Positions 17,823 through 27,089 of a DNA stretch of 64,000 nt are shown piece by piece. Both the position numbers and the translations under genes were made by a program. The notes beneath the pieces were generated by a model. That model had not been told where the DNA came from. It worked only from the letters and a program-made list of their open reading frames with translations, and did no database searches. The DNA comes from Cellulomonas sp. S1-8. Its GTDB lineage: Bacteria > Actinomycetota > Actinomycetes > Actinomycetales > Cellulomonadaceae. The stretch covers positions 3,782,001-3,846,000 of the forward strand of contig NZ_CP110806.1 of the NCBI RefSeq assembly GCF_026184235.1, given 5' to 3'. The stretch's first letter is position 1. The number at the start of each line of letters is the position of its first letter.

Positions 17823-17849
17823 GGGTGGGGCGGTGAGTCCGCCCCACCC
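17823..17849 (+). terminator. Terminator-like hairpin after the 133-residue gene
   Basis: GGGTGGGGCGG at 17823-17833 pairs perfectly with its complement at 17839-17849 across TGAGT, six bases after the stop codon. Confidence 0.65.
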
Positions 17850-17926
17850 CGGTGCGCCGCTCGGGGCACGTACGTGCGGCGCGGTCGCGCGCTCCTGTGT
17901 GAGGGTGTGCGACGGGAGGCGCGACG

Positions 17927-19012
17927 GTGGCAGACAGGATCGACCCGACGCGGGCCGGGTACGCGTTCGCCAACAGGTTCGTCAACGTGCTCGTCACGCT
18001 GCCGAACGGCACGCCGCTGCGCACCGCCGGCCTGTGCGGCGGCATGGCGTACTCGATGCTCGACCACGCGCGCGCGGGGCGGGACGTGCCGTCCTGGCCC
18101 GCGGGCCTGTTCGCGCCCGGCCGCGTGCCCCCCGACGGGCACCTCGTCGCCGACCACCTCCGGTCGCGCCAGCTCGACTCGTTCCGGTCGCTCTCGGCGC
18201 TGCGGTTCGTCGGGTGGTCGGTCCTGCCGGACGCCGACCTCGGGCCCGTGGCCGGCGTCCGCACCCGCACCCGCCGTGAGCTGCCCGGCATCCTGCGGGC
18301 ACTGACCCGCGGACGGCCGGTCGTGCTGGGCATGGTCGTCGCGCGCAACCCGGTGCGGTCGGGCGACAACCACCAGGTCGTCGCGACGGGCTTCACGCGC
18401 GACACCGCCACCGGGGACGTCGTCCTGGCGCTGCTCGACCCGAACACCCCGGGGCGTGAGGTCACCCTGGTCGAGACCGCCGACGGCTGGCGCGCGAGCA
18501 ACGGCCGCCTGTGGCGCGGGTTCTTCCACCACGCCTACGCGCCCCGCACGCCCCCGCCGCTGCCGAGCGCGTCACGACGTCCGACGGCGCGCGTGCGCGC
18601 GGGCACGCCCCTGGCCCTCGTGCACGTCGCGACGGGCCGCCTCCTGGTCGTCGGCGACGGCGAGCCGGCACTGCACGCGACGGGCGCGACGACGTGGGTG
18701 CCGACGTCCGGGGACGACCCGGGCCTGCTGGGCGAGGGCGCGCGGGTCCGGCTCGTCGCGACCGACGCCCGCCGCGGGGGTCGCGACACGCTCGCGCTCG
18801 TCGACGGCACCCCGACCCTCGCCGTCACGCCCGGCGGCGCGGCGACCGACACCTGGCGCGTCGTCGTCGACGGCGGCGGCCCGTGGCGCCAGGGCTCGCG
18901 CGTCCGGCTGGTCCACGACGCGACGGGCGCCCTGCTGCGCGGCGGCACCGCGCACCCGACCACGACGTTCAGCCCCGACCCCTCCACCTGGTGGACGATC
19001 GCGTCGATCTGA
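17927..19012 (+). CDS. Papain-like cysteine-peptidase-type protein with a beta-trefoil-like tail
   Basis: A 361-residue protein with a possible catalytic set: Cys37 in GLCGGMAYS, His149 in DNHQVVATGF, and Asp171/Asn173 in LLDPNTPG. This order and spacing fits C39/papain-like folds. After about residue 225 come three beta-rich repeats (ALVHVATGRLL, RLVATDARRGG, RLVHDATGALL) like those of ricin-type or fascin-type beta-trefoils. There is no signal peptide, so a cytoplasmic or specially exported role is possible. GTG start at 17927 with GGGAGG upstream. The substrate is unknown; peptidase activity is an inference from the three motifs. Confidence 0.7.
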   Translation: MADRIDPTRAGYAFANRFVNVLVTLPNGTPLRTAGLCGGMAYSMLDHARAGRDVPSWPAGLFAPGRVPPDGHLVADHLRSRQLDSFRSLSALRFVGWSVLPDADLGPVAGVRTRTRRELPGILRALTRGRPVVLGMVVARNPVRSGDNHQVVATGFTRDTATGDVVLALLDPNTPGREVTLVETADGWRASNGRLWRGFFHHAYAPRTPPPLPSASRRPTARVRAGTPLALVHVATGRLLVVGDGEPALHATGATTWVPTSGDDPGLLGEGARVRLVATDARRGGRDTLALVDGTPTLAVTPGGAATDTWRVVVDGGGPWRQGSRVRLVHDATGALLRGGTAHPTTTFSPDPSTWWTIASI

Positions 19013-19040
19013 CACCACCCCGCACCCCCACCACCCCGTC

Positions 19041-19108
19041 GAGTGCGGGGGAAGCACCTCGAGTGCGGGGGAAACGACCCCCGCACTCGTGCGGTACCCC
19101 CCGCACTC
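19041..19108. repeat. Second palindromic repeat family (GAGTGCGGGG), likely two-way terminator
   Basis: GAGTGCGGGG occurs at 19041-19050 and 19061-19070; its reverse complement CCCCGCACTC occurs at 19079-19088 and 19099-19108. The two forward and two inverse copies can fold as nested or alternative hairpins. The element sits exactly between two convergent genes, so termination in both directions is the simplest role. Its sequence is unrelated to the GAGAGAGCAATCCAG family. Confidence 0.75.
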
Positions 19109-19113
19109 GTGGC

Positions 19114-19638
19114 TCAGTCGGTGGGGTGGGCGTTCATGAGGCGCAGGACGTCGACGAACCAGGGGGTCGTCAGGCCCGCCTCGACCATCTCGTGGGCGCG
19201 CTCCGGGGTGACCCAGGCCGTCTCCGCGACCTCGGCGGGGTCCGGGCGCAGCTCGCCGGTGCACCCGCCCACCAGGACGTGGTCGTGCTCGCTCTCGACG
19301 TGGCCCGACGCGCCGTCCTGCGCCCGGTACCGGAAGGTGCCGACCTCGCGCACGTCGACCAGCTCGACCCCGAGCTCCTCGCGCACGCGCAGGGTCGCGC
19401 GGGCGTGCAGGTCCGCACCGGGCAGCGGGTGGCCGCAGCACGTGTTGGTCCACAGGCCCGGGAAGCGCAGCTTGGCGTCCGCGCGGCGCTGCAGCAGCAG
19501 CTGCCCGTCGGGCCGCGTGACGACCACCGAGAAGGCCCGGTGCAGGCGGCCCGGAGCGCTGTGGGCCTGCCCCACGGTCGTCGAGCCCGTCGCGCGCCCG
19601 TGCTCGTCGACCAGCTCGACCAGGTCCGTCTCCGCCAT
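19114..19638 (-). CDS. idi: Isopentenyl-diphosphate delta-isomerase, type I
   Basis: A 174-residue Nudix-fold enzyme that interconverts IPP and DMAPP for isoprenoid synthesis. The catalytic Cys is in TNTCCGHPLPG, and the acidic motif region around SEHDHVLVG carries the partner Glu; the length matches actinobacterial type I enzymes. The ATG at 19638 follows GGGAGGG. No other isoprenoid gene is adjacent, so it appears to stand alone. Confidence 0.93.
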   Translation of the reverse strand: MAETDLVELVDEHGRATGSTTVGQAHSAPGRLHRAFSVVVTRPDGQLLLQRRADAKLRFPGLWTNTCCGHPLPGADLHARATLRVREELGVELVDVREVGTFRYRAQDGASGHVESEHDHVLVGGCTGELRPDPAEVAETAWVTPERAHEMVEAGLTTPWFVDVLRLMNAHPTD

Positions 19639-19788
19639 GCGCCCGCCCTCCCCCTGCACGCGTCCGCCGGGCCTGCGGCGTGCCCGGCAGGCGGGGCCGG
19701 GGACCGGCAGACGCCTACGGTGTCCGGTCGTCGCCGCGGGGGCAAGTCGGGGCGGGTGGGCGTCGCGTCTCAGGATGCGGTCGTCAGT

Positions 19789-19806
19789 TATATCCGACCA
19801 ATTCGG
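19789..19806 (+). promoter_or_regulatory. Possible promoter and operator of the sulfur operon
   Basis: A locally AT-rich stretch has the -10-like TATATC (19789-19794) directly followed by an inverted repeat, CCGA (19794-19797) and TCGG (19803-19806), at the likely start of transcription. No good -35 is visible. The 498-base gap 19639-20136 otherwise holds the leader peptide gene and a GC-rich untranslated stretch. Confidence 0.4.
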
Positions 19807-19824
19807 TATGTCATTCTCTTCCGC

Positions 19825-19905
19825 ATGACCACCGCCCCGCACACCGCAGCGTCGCCGCTGCGCGTCCGTGCGTGTCGGTCGTGTCCGGCCCCGCGCTGTC
19901 GCTGA
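19825..19905 (+). CDS. Candidate cysteine-responsive leader peptide
   Basis: A 26-residue open frame starts at ATG 19825, soon after a probable promoter. It contains three Cys codons in its last ten residues and ends in Cys-Arg-stop, with several Arg codons nearby. Short Arg/Cys-rich leader peptides of this kind precede sulfur-assimilation operons in many actinobacteria, where slow translation at Cys codons opens the downstream genes. Here a sulfonate-type ABC operon starts 231 bases later, across a GC-rich stretch with a repeated CCGTCGCCCGCG element that could form the attenuator. There is no strong ribosome site. Confidence 0.5.
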   Translation: MTTAPHTAASPLRVRACRSCPAPRCR

Positions 19906-20136
19906 CCCGCCGCCCCACCCGCGACCCGTCGCCCGCGATCCGTCGCCCGCGGCCCCCGTCGCCACGGCCGTCCCCCCGCCTCCCGGCGCCCGGCCTCCCT
20001 CGCCACCGGCACGTCCCCACCCGTCGTCGTCCGCCACCCCAGGACCGACGCCGGGAGGCCCGGACGTGTGCCCGCACCCTGCCCGACCACCGCCGCGTCG
20101 TCGACGACGGCCCCTCCCTGCCCGGAAGGCTCCACC

Positions 20137-21258
20137 ATGCCGTTCGCACCTCCCGACCGGACCCGCGCCGGCCGCACCGGCCGCACCGCGCGTCACCGCC
20201 TCGCCGCCGTCGCGGCCGCGGCCCTCCTGCCCGCCCTGCTCGCCGCGTGCGCCGGCGACGCGTCGGCCGACGACCCCACGACGGCGCCCGCCACGGCCGC
20301 GCTCCCCACCGCGGTGCCCGCCGGGACGACGCTCGTCGTCGGTGACCCGACCACCCAGAAGGCCGTCGCGATCGCCGGCGACGACCTGGACTCGGACCTC
20401 GGCTTCACCATCGAGTGGGCCAACCTGTCCGGCGGGCCGCAGACCACCGAGGCGTTCCGGGCCGGGGCCCTGGACGTGGGCGCGGTCGCGGACATCCCGC
20501 CGATCCACGCGGAGTGGACGGGGCTCGACGTGAAGATCGTCGCGGCCGTGTACCGCGAGGACTGGCAGGAGAACCCGATCTACGAGTTCGGGGTCGCGCC
20601 CGGGGTCGACGGCGTCGAGTCCCTCGAGGACTTCGCCGGGCACCGGGTGGCGTACTCCCCCGGCCAGGCGCAGGGCGTCATCGTGCTGCGCGCGCTCGAG
20701 GAGGCGGGCCTGACCCAGGACGACGTCACGCTCGTCGAGCTGCCCAGCAACGGCGACGTGTACACCACCGCGCTCGCCGCGGGCGAGGTCGACATCGCGC
20801 CCATCGGCGGCGTGCAGATCGCCCGCTACCTCGAGAAGTACGGCCCCGACGGCGCCCACACCGTGCGCCACGGCCTGCGCGACGACCCGAGCCACCTCTA
20901 CGTGCCGACGACGGTGATCGACGACCCCGCCAAGGCTGCGGCCCTGCGCGCCTACGTGCAGCTCTGGGCGCAGGCCAAGCTCTGGGTGCACGACCACCCC
21001 GAGGAGTGGAAGGCCGGGTACTACGTCGAGGACCAGGGGCTGAGCCCCGCCGACGCCGACTACCTGGTCGGGCGCGCCGGCACCCCCGACGTCCCCGCGG
21101 ACTGGACCGAGCACATCGCCCGGCACCAGGAGACCGTCGCGCTGCTCGCCGCGGCCACCGGCAACGACGTGATCGACGCCGCCGACCTGTGGGACGAGCG
21201 CTTCGCGCCCGTCGTCGCCGACGCCGCAGCCGCCTACCGCGAGCAGGAGGCCGGCTGA
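20137..21258 (+). CDS. ssuA: Sulfonate/nitrate-type ABC transporter binding lipoprotein
   Basis: A 373-residue lipoprotein with its lipobox at LLAAC (Cys38) and a type II solute-binding fold of the SsuA/TauA/NMT1 group. It should bind an organosulfur compound outside the membrane for the permease and ATPase encoded next. The ATG at 20137 follows GGAAGG; in-frame codons further upstream would lengthen the signal region unnaturally. The stop overlaps the permease start by one base. The exact substrate is not known, but the monooxygenase downstream favours an organosulfur role over nitrate. Confidence 0.88.
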   Translation: MPFAPPDRTRAGRTGRTARHRLAAVAAAALLPALLAACAGDASADDPTTAPATAALPTAVPAGTTLVVGDPTTQKAVAIAGDDLDSDLGFTIEWANLSGGPQTTEAFRAGALDVGAVADIPPIHAEWTGLDVKIVAAVYREDWQENPIYEFGVAPGVDGVESLEDFAGHRVAYSPGQAQGVIVLRALEEAGLTQDDVTLVELPSNGDVYTTALAAGEVDIAPIGGVQIARYLEKYGPDGAHTVRHGLRDDPSHLYVPTTVIDDPAKAAALRAYVQLWAQAKLWVHDHPEEWKAGYYVEDQGLSPADADYLVGRAGTPDVPADWTEHIARHQETVALLAAATGNDVIDAADLWDERFAPVVADAAAAYREQEAG

Positions 21259-22124
21259 TGTCGACCCTCTCCCTGCCCCGGGGCCTGACGCGACCGGTCG
21301 ACCGGACTCCCGCGCGCCCGTCGCCCGCGCGCCGGGCGTCGCGCACCGGCCGCCGCCTCGGCCCGGGCCGGCCGCTGCGCGGCGGACCGCTGATCGGGCT
21401 GGGCGTGCTGCTGGGCGTCTGGGCCCTCGGCAGCGCCGTCGGTCTCATCGACCCGCGCACGCTGTCCGCACCGTGGACGGTCGTCACGACGGGCGCGGAC
21501 CTCGTCGCCGAGGGGCGCCTGCAGGAGCACCTCGCGGTGTCCGCCGGGCGCGCGCTGTCCGGGCTCGTCCTCGGCATCCTCGCCGGGACCGTGCTCGCGG
21601 TCGTCGCCGGGCTCAGCCGCTGGGGCGAGGCGATCGTCGACGGGCCCGTCCAGCTCAAGCGGGCCATCCCGAGCCTCGCGCTGCTGCCGCTGCTCATCCT
21701 GTGGCTCGGCATCGGCGAGACCATGAAGGTCGTCACGATCCTGCTCGGCGTCCTCATCCCCGTGTACATCCACACGCACAACGGCCTGCGGACGATCGAC
21801 GCGCGGTACGTCGAGCTCGCCGAGACCGTGGGGCTGTCGCGGTGGCACTTCCTGACCAAGGTCGTGCTCCCCGGGGCGCTGCCCGGCTTCCTGCTGGGGC
21901 TGCGGTTCGCGGTCACCGGCTGCTGGCTGGCCCTGGTGGTCGTCGAGCAGATCAACGGCACCGCCGGCATCGGCTACATGATGGAGCTCGCCCGCACCTA
22001 CGGCCAGACCGACGTCATCGTCGTCGGGCTCGTGCTCTACGGGATCCTCGGCTACGGCTCCGACCTGCTCGTCCGTCTCGTGCAGAGGAGGGCCCTGTCA
22101 TGGCGACGCACGCTGGCGGACTGA
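21258..22124 (+). CDS. ssuC: Sulfonate-type ABC transporter permease
   Basis: A 288-residue inner-membrane permease. A basic N-terminal tail of about 45 residues is followed by six probable TM segments. The EAA-type loop contacting the ATPase is near residue 200 (ETVGLSRWHFLTKVVLPGALPGF). It pairs with the lipoprotein before it and the ATPase after it. TGATG joins it to the preceding gene, and its last 25 bases overlap the ATPase gene, so strong translational coupling is likely. Confidence 0.9.
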   Translation: MSTLSLPRGLTRPVDRTPARPSPARRASRTGRRLGPGRPLRGGPLIGLGVLLGVWALGSAVGLIDPRTLSAPWTVVTTGADLVAEGRLQEHLAVSAGRALSGLVLGILAGTVLAVVAGLSRWGEAIVDGPVQLKRAIPSLALLPLLILWLGIGETMKVVTILLGVLIPVYIHTHNGLRTIDARYVELAETVGLSRWHFLTKVVLPGALPGFLLGLRFAVTGCWLALVVVEQINGTAGIGYMMELARTYGQTDVIVVGLVLYGILGYGSDLLVRLVQRRALSWRRTLAD

Positions 22125-22966
22125 CCGCCCCGGGGCCCACCGAGGACGCGCGCGTCCCGGCAAGGTCCGCCGTGCCCGCACCCGCCCACGGCGTCCTGGC
22201 GGACGAGCGCGTGACGACGGACGACGGGTCCGTCGTCGTGCGCGACCTGGTCCGGGCCTACGGGCTCGGCGAGGGCGACGGCCGCGTGCTGCGCGGCCTG
22301 GACCTCGACATCGCCGCCGGCGAGTTCGTCGCGATCCTCGGGCGCAGCGGCTCCGGCAAGAGCACCCTGCTGCGCGCCCTGGCCGGGCTCGACCACGACG
22401 TGCACGGCACGGGCACGATCGCCGTCCCGCAGCGGGTGTCGGTCGTGTTCCAGGACTCGCGGCTGCTGCCGTGGGCGCGGGTGCTCGACAACGTGACCCT
22501 CGGCCTGCGCGGTCCGGGCGCCCGCGACCTCGGCACCGAACGCCTCGCGGAGGTCGGCCTGGCCGGGCGCGAGCGCGCGTGGCCCACCGAGCTGTCCGGG
22601 GGCGAGCAGCAGCGGGTGTCCCTCGCCCGGTCCCTCGTCCGCGAGCCGCAGCTGCTGCTCGCCGACGAGCCGTTCGGGGCGCTCGACGCCCTGACCCGCA
22701 CCCGCATGCACACGCTGCTGCGCGAGCTGTGCGCGCGGCACCGGCCCGCGGTGCTGCTGGTCACGCACGACGTCGACGAGTCGATCGTCCTCGCCGACCG
22801 CATCGTCGTGCTCGACGCCGGGCGCATCGCGCTCGACGTCCCCGTCGACCACCGCGACCCGGCCGACGCGGGCTACGTGGCGCTGCGCCGCGAGCTGCTC
22901 GACGCCCTGGGCGTCCCGGTCGTCGTCCACCCGCCCTCACCCGAGCACGACAGGAGCACACCATGA
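22100..22966 (+). CDS. ssuB: Sulfonate-type ABC transporter ATP-binding protein
   Basis: A 288-residue ATPase with Walker A GRSGSGKST, signature LSGGEQQRVSLARSL, Walker B LLLADEPFGALD and the switch His in LLVTHDVDE. The ATPase core starts near residue 42, after a Pro/Ala-rich N-terminal extension. It powers uptake by the preceding permease. The stop overlaps the next ATG by four bases. Confidence 0.9.
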   Translation: MATHAGGLTAPGPTEDARVPARSAVPAPAHGVLADERVTTDDGSVVVRDLVRAYGLGEGDGRVLRGLDLDIAAGEFVAILGRSGSGKSTLLRALAGLDHDVHGTGTIAVPQRVSVVFQDSRLLPWARVLDNVTLGLRGPGARDLGTERLAEVGLAGRERAWPTELSGGEQQRVSLARSLVREPQLLLADEPFGALDALTRTRMHTLLRELCARHRPAVLLVTHDVDESIVLADRIVVLDAGRIALDVPVDHRDPADAGYVALRRELLDALGVPVVVHPPSPEHDRSTP

Positions 22967-24369
22967 CCACCCGACCCCGCCGCGAGGGGCAGCTGCACCT
23001 CAACGCGTTCCTCATGAGCACCGGCCACCACGAGGCGTCGTGGCGCCTGCCGGAGTCCGACCCGTCGTACCGGAGCACGAACATCGCGTACCTGCAGCGC
23101 CTGGCCCAGACCGCCGAGCGCGGGCACCTGGACTCGATCTTCTTCGCCGACGGCCCGGCGCTGTTCAGCGACGTCGGGCGTCGACCCTCGGGCACGCTCG
23201 AGCCGACGGTCGTGCTGGCCGCGATCGCGGCGGTGACCAGCCGCATCGGGCTGATCGCCACCGCGTCGACGACGTACAACGACCCGTACAACCTGGCGCG
23301 GCGGTTCGCGTCGGTCGACCACATCAGCGGCGGTCGCGCCGGCTGGAACATCGTGACGACGGCCCACCTCGACGCGGCACGCAACTTCGGGCTCGACGAG
23401 CTGCCGTCCCACCGCGCCCGGTACGCCCGCGCCGCCGAGTTCATCGACGTCGCCCTGGCGCTCTGGGACTCGTGGGAGGACGACGTCGAGATCGGCGACA
23501 AGGAGACCGGGGTCTGGGGGGACGCGGCGCGCATCCACCCTCCGGGGCACGTCGGCGAGCACTTCGGCGTGGCCGGGGCGCTGACCACGCCGCGCTCGCC
23601 GCAGGCGTACCCGCTGCTCGTGCAGGCGGGGTCGTCCGACGACGGCAAGGACCTGGCCGCGCGGTACGCGGAGGCGGTGTTCACGGCGCAGCAGACGCTC
23701 GACGACGCGCTCGCGTTCGCGACCGACCTCAAGCGGCGGGCCGTCGAGTGGGGCCGTGACCCCGCGGGGCTGCTCGTGCTGCCGGGCATCGTGCCCGTCA
23801 TCGGGGCGACGCAGGCCGAGGCTAAGGCCAAGGAGGACGAGCTCGACCGGCTGATCCGGCCCGAGTACGCGCGCGCCCAGCTCGCCAGGACGCTGCGCGT
23901 CGCCCCCGACGACCTGCCGCTCGACCGCGAGCTGCCGGCCGACCTGCCGGGCGAGGACGAGATCGAGGGCGCCAAGTCCCGGTACACGCTGATCGTCGAG
24001 CTGGCCCGGCGCGAGCGCCTGACGGTGCGGCAGCTCATCGGTCGGCTGGGCGGCGGGCGCGGGCACCGGACGTTCTCCGGGACGGCCGAGCAGGTCGCCG
24101 ACGCGATCCAGGAGTGGTGGGACGCGGGTGCCGCCGACGGGTTCAACATCATGCCCGCGGTGCTGCCGTCGGGCCTGGAGGACTTCGTCGACCAGGTCGT
24201 GCCCGTGCTCGTCGACCGCGGCCTGTTCCGCGACGCGTACACCGGCACGACGCTGCGCGACCACTACGGGCTGGCCCGTCCCACGCACCCGCGCCACCGC
24301 ACGGGCGCACGCGACCTCGGCCGCGTCGCCACCACCACCAGCGCCACCCACGAAGGAGCACGCGCATGA
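22963..24369 (+). CDS. FMN-dependent monooxygenase, NtaA/SnaA/DszA family
   Basis: A 468-residue flavin-dependent enzyme of the bacterial-luciferase superfamily. The N-terminal region ([16 protein letters not shown]), the block [13 protein letters not shown] and the later [13 protein letters not shown] are typical. Members use reduced FMN from a partner reductase to oxidise organosulfur or aminopolycarboxylate compounds. Its place straight after a sulfonate-type importer suggests it releases sulfur from the imported compound. No flavin reductase gene is adjacent. Overlaps of four bases join both neighbours. Confidence 0.9.
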   Translation: MTTRPRREGQLHLNAFLMSTGHHEASWRLPESDPSYRSTNIAYLQRLAQTAERGHLDSIFFADGPALFSDVGRRPSGTLEPTVVLAAIAAVTSRIGLIATASTTYNDPYNLARRFASVDHISGGRAGWNIVTTAHLDAARNFGLDELPSHRARYARAAEFIDVALALWDSWEDDVEIGDKETGVWGDAARIHPPGHVGEHFGVAGALTTPRSPQAYPLLVQAGSSDDGKDLAARYAEAVFTAQQTLDDALAFATDLKRRAVEWGRDPAGLLVLPGIVPVIGATQAEAKAKEDELDRLIRPEYARAQLARTLRVAPDDLPLDRELPADLPGEDEIEGAKSRYTLIVELARRERLTVRQLIGRLGGGRGHRTFSGTAEQVADAIQEWWDAGAADGFNIMPAVLPSGLEDFVDQVVPVLVDRGLFRDAYTGTTLRDHYGLARPTHPRHRTGARDLGRVATTTSATHEGARA

Positions 24370-25388
24370 CCACGTACCGTCCGCTCGGCCGCACCGGGGT
24401 CCAGGTGTCCCCGCTCACGCTCGGGACCATGAACTTCGGCGCCTGGGGCAACCCCGACCACGACGCGTCGGCCGCGATCCTGCACCGCGCGCTCGACGCC
24501 GGCATCAACGTCGTCGACACCGCCGACGTCTACTCGCGCGGCGAGTCCGAGACGATCGTCGGCAAGGCCCTCGCGGGGCGTCGCGACGACGTGGTCCTCG
24601 CGACCAAGGTCCACGGCCGGCTGTCCGACGAGGTCAACCACGCGGGCAACTCGCGGCGGTGGATCGTGCGGGCCGTCGAGGACTCGTTGCGTCGGCTGCA
24701 GACCGACCGGATCGACGTCTACCAGGTGCACCGCCCGGAGCCGGGGACGGCCCTGGACGAGACGCTCGGCGCGCTCGACGACCTCGTGCGTGCCGGCAAG
24801 GTCCTGTACGTCGGGACGTCGACGTTCCTGCCGTCGCAGATCGTCCAGGCGCAGTGGGTCGCGGCGGACCGCCGGTACGCCCGGCCCGCGACCGAGCAGC
24901 CGCCGTACTCGGTCCTCGCGCGGGGCGTCGAGCGCGAGGTGCTGCCGCTGGCCCTGGAGTACGGGCTGGGCGTGCTGCCGTGGAGCCCCCTGGCGGGCGG
25001 CTGGCTGTCGGGGCGCGCACTGGACGGCGCACGCGGGGACTCCCCGCGGCACCAGCGCCAGCCGGGCCGTCACGACCCGACGCTGCCGGAGAACGTCGGC
25101 AAGGCGGAGGCGGTGCAGCAGCTCACGAAGGTCGCGGAGGCCGCTGGGCTGACCCTCGTGCAGCTCGCGCTCGGGTTCGTCCTGGCGCACCCCGCGGTGT
25201 CGAGCGCGATCATCGGCCCGCGCACGCAGGCGCACCTCGACGCGGCCCTCACGGCGCTCGACGTCCGCCTGCCGGCCGACGTCCTCGACGAGATCGACCG
25301 CATCGTCCCGCCGGGCACCACCCTCAACCCGGCCGACGCGGGCTACCACCCCCCGTCGATCACGGACCCCACCACCCGCCGCCGCTGA
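24366..25388 (+). CDS. Aldo/keto reductase
   Basis: A 340-residue NADPH-dependent oxidoreductase with a TIM-barrel fold. The catalytic tetrad can be placed: Asp51 and Tyr56 in DTADVYS, Lys81 in ATKVHG, and His122 in YQVHRPE. It is the last gene of the sulfur operon (ATGA overlap with the monooxygenase) and may reduce an aldehyde or ketone released by that enzyme. That link is inference from position. Repeat cluster C starts 20 bases after the stop. Confidence 0.92.
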   Translation: MTTYRPLGRTGVQVSPLTLGTMNFGAWGNPDHDASAAILHRALDAGINVVDTADVYSRGESETIVGKALAGRRDDVVLATKVHGRLSDEVNHAGNSRRWIVRAVEDSLRRLQTDRIDVYQVHRPEPGTALDETLGALDDLVRAGKVLYVGTSTFLPSQIVQAQWVAADRRYARPATEQPPYSVLARGVEREVLPLALEYGLGVLPWSPLAGGWLSGRALDGARGDSPRHQRQPGRHDPTLPENVGKAEAVQQLTKVAEAAGLTLVQLALGFVLAHPAVSSAIIGPRTQAHLDAALTALDVRLPADVLDEIDRIVPPGTTLNPADAGYHPPSITDPTTRRR

Positions 25389-25408
25389 CCCACACCGCGC
25401 GACCGTTG

Positions 25409-25572
25409 CTGGATTGCTCTCTCACCACCTGGTGAGAGAGCAATCCAGCACTCCCCTGTGAGCGCGAGAGAGCAATCCAGCCCGTGCCTCCGGGCGCGAG
25501 GTAGCGAAACCGGTCACCGGATGACGGCGAGAGGGCGATCCAGCACCTGGCTCCAAGCTGGACCGCCCTCCC
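25409..25572. repeat. Dispersed palindromic repeat, cluster C
   Basis: The best hairpin of the family lies here: 25409-25427 and 25430-25448 are perfect 19-base inverse arms separated by CC. Further copies are at 25466-25480 (exact), 25529-25543 (GAGAGGGCGATCCAG) and 25558-25572 (inverse, diverged). The last two again show compensating changes in the arms. The hairpin just after the aldo/keto reductase stop would end the sulfur operon. Confidence 0.85.
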
Positions 25573-25657
25573 GTCGCCGGCGGACGCGCTCCCCCTCCGA
25601 GGGTGTCAGACCCCTGTGGGAGCCTCGCACCGACGGGACGGACGACGGGGGCAGCCG

Positions 25658-27079
25658 ATGGGTCGAGGTGTCGGGGAACTACTCGCGCGGCTGGGTCGCG
25701 CAACGAGGTCGGCCGCACCCGCGGCCCGGTCGCAACCTCGGGTCGCCCCGTCCACATCCGCCGCCCAGGTCGTCGACACGCGTCCCGTCGACCCGATGGC
25801 GGAGACGCGCAGGGTGATCGACGCCTACGACGCGTTCTGGCGCAGGATCCGGCGACTGATCGGAGGCGGGCTGCTCTCCGCAGTCTTCACCCTGGCCCTG
25901 ATCTGGGTCGTGGTCGGACTCAACGAGTGGTCCGCGCACCGTGCCGCACCGGATCAGTCGGTGACGCTGCTCGTGCCCGCACCGAGCTCGGACAGGGTCA
26001 TCGCGGCGCTGTCCTTCCTGGTCGTGCTGTCGATCGCGTTGCAGGTCGCGGTGAGCGCCGACCGCGCCGCGAGGCCGGCGGCCCCGCACACCGCGCCCGA
26101 TGTGGAGCTCGCAGGGCGCACCCTCCTGCTGCAGAACGTCGCGAGGGCGATGGTCTTCCTCTCGTGGCTGACAGCCCTCGTGGCCGTAGGCCCGCACCTG
26201 GCCGACGCGCCGCGAGTCCTCGACGTCGCGGGAGTCGGCGGGCCGATCCTCGGCGCGCTCCTCGTGTCGTTCTTCGCCGCCGACGCCGCCGAGCTGGCGT
26301 CGGACCCCGACGCTGTCACTCTGCGTGCCCGGGCACGTCGCCAGGTCCGGCTCGAGCGCCTGGTCGCAGCAGTACGATCCCTGGCCGCCCGTCGGGCGTC
26401 GTCCACGGTCGAGCATGTCCAGGATGCGCTGCTGCTGACTGCCCCGATGGCGGTCGTCGGCACGGCGTGGGCGATGGGCTGGACCACACCGTCCGCCGCC
26501 GTGTCCGCACTCGTGCTGCTGTCCGGTGGGATCGCGATGTTCACCTTGGCGGCGTACATGGCCGCGACCCGGGAGTCCCTCGGCCTCGCGGCGCTCGCCT
26601 CTCTCTGGGGGATCCTCAGCGTCGTCCTCTGGATCTGGGCGTTCTTCTCTGCCTGGGCAGCTCTGGACGTGCCGGACGAGCGAGTCGCGGGCGCACTGGC
26701 TGCTGTGGCGGCGGGTGCCGTCGTGCTCGGCACGTCGGCGTGCCTCACCCTTGCCGTGGTGTCCCGGCCTGCCACCGGGAGACGGCCGCTGCTGCGCGGT
26801 GCTGCTCTCGGCTTGGTCGTGCTGGACCTGAGGAGCGTGCGCTCCGACCGTGACCGCTGGTCACGTCGCTCGGGCGCCGCCGAGCCGGTGGTGCGCAGCG
26901 GTCTCCACGCGGCGTGGCCGTGGGGATGGCTCGCGAGCGACCTCCATCCCGTTCGGGGCGCGCACGTAGGGGCGGAGCAAGATCGACCACCTGTCCACCG
27001 GGGCGGGCGCACCTGGCCCTGGACGGTCCCGGTCGCGCTTCTCGTCGGGCTCCCGGTGCTGGTGTACCTGGTCGGGTGA
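25658..27079 (+). CDS. Multi-pass membrane protein of unknown function
   Basis: I do not recognise this 473-residue protein. A cytoplasmic N-terminus of about 75 residues is followed by at least eight hydrophobic stretches, in pairs with short loops, and one more at the very C-terminus (VPVALLVGLPVLVYLVG). Before that last TM is a polar region rich in Arg, Trp and His. Codon use looks less GC-biased than in the flanking genes (more T-ending codons), which could mean recent acquisition. ATG chosen at 25658; an in-frame GTG at 25616 is possible. It has no clear operon partner. Confidence 0.7.
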   Translation: MGRGVGELLARLGRATRSAAPAARSQPRVAPSTSAAQVVDTRPVDPMAETRRVIDAYDAFWRRIRRLIGGGLLSAVFTLALIWVVVGLNEWSAHRAAPDQSVTLLVPAPSSDRVIAALSFLVVLSIALQVAVSADRAARPAAPHTAPDVELAGRTLLLQNVARAMVFLSWLTALVAVGPHLADAPRVLDVAGVGGPILGALLVSFFAADAAELASDPDAVTLRARARRQVRLERLVAAVRSLAARRASSTVEHVQDALLLTAPMAVVGTAWAMGWTTPSAAVSALVLLSGGIAMFTLAAYMAATRESLGLAALASLWGILSVVLWIWAFFSAWAALDVPDERVAGALAAVAAGAVVLGTSACLTLAVVSRPATGRRPLLRGAALGLVVLDLRSVRSDRDRWSRRSGAAEPVVRSGLHAAWPWGWLASDLHPVRGAHVGAEQDRPPVHRGGRTWPWTVPVALLVGLPVLVYLVG

Positions 27080-27089
27080 TCTCGACGAG

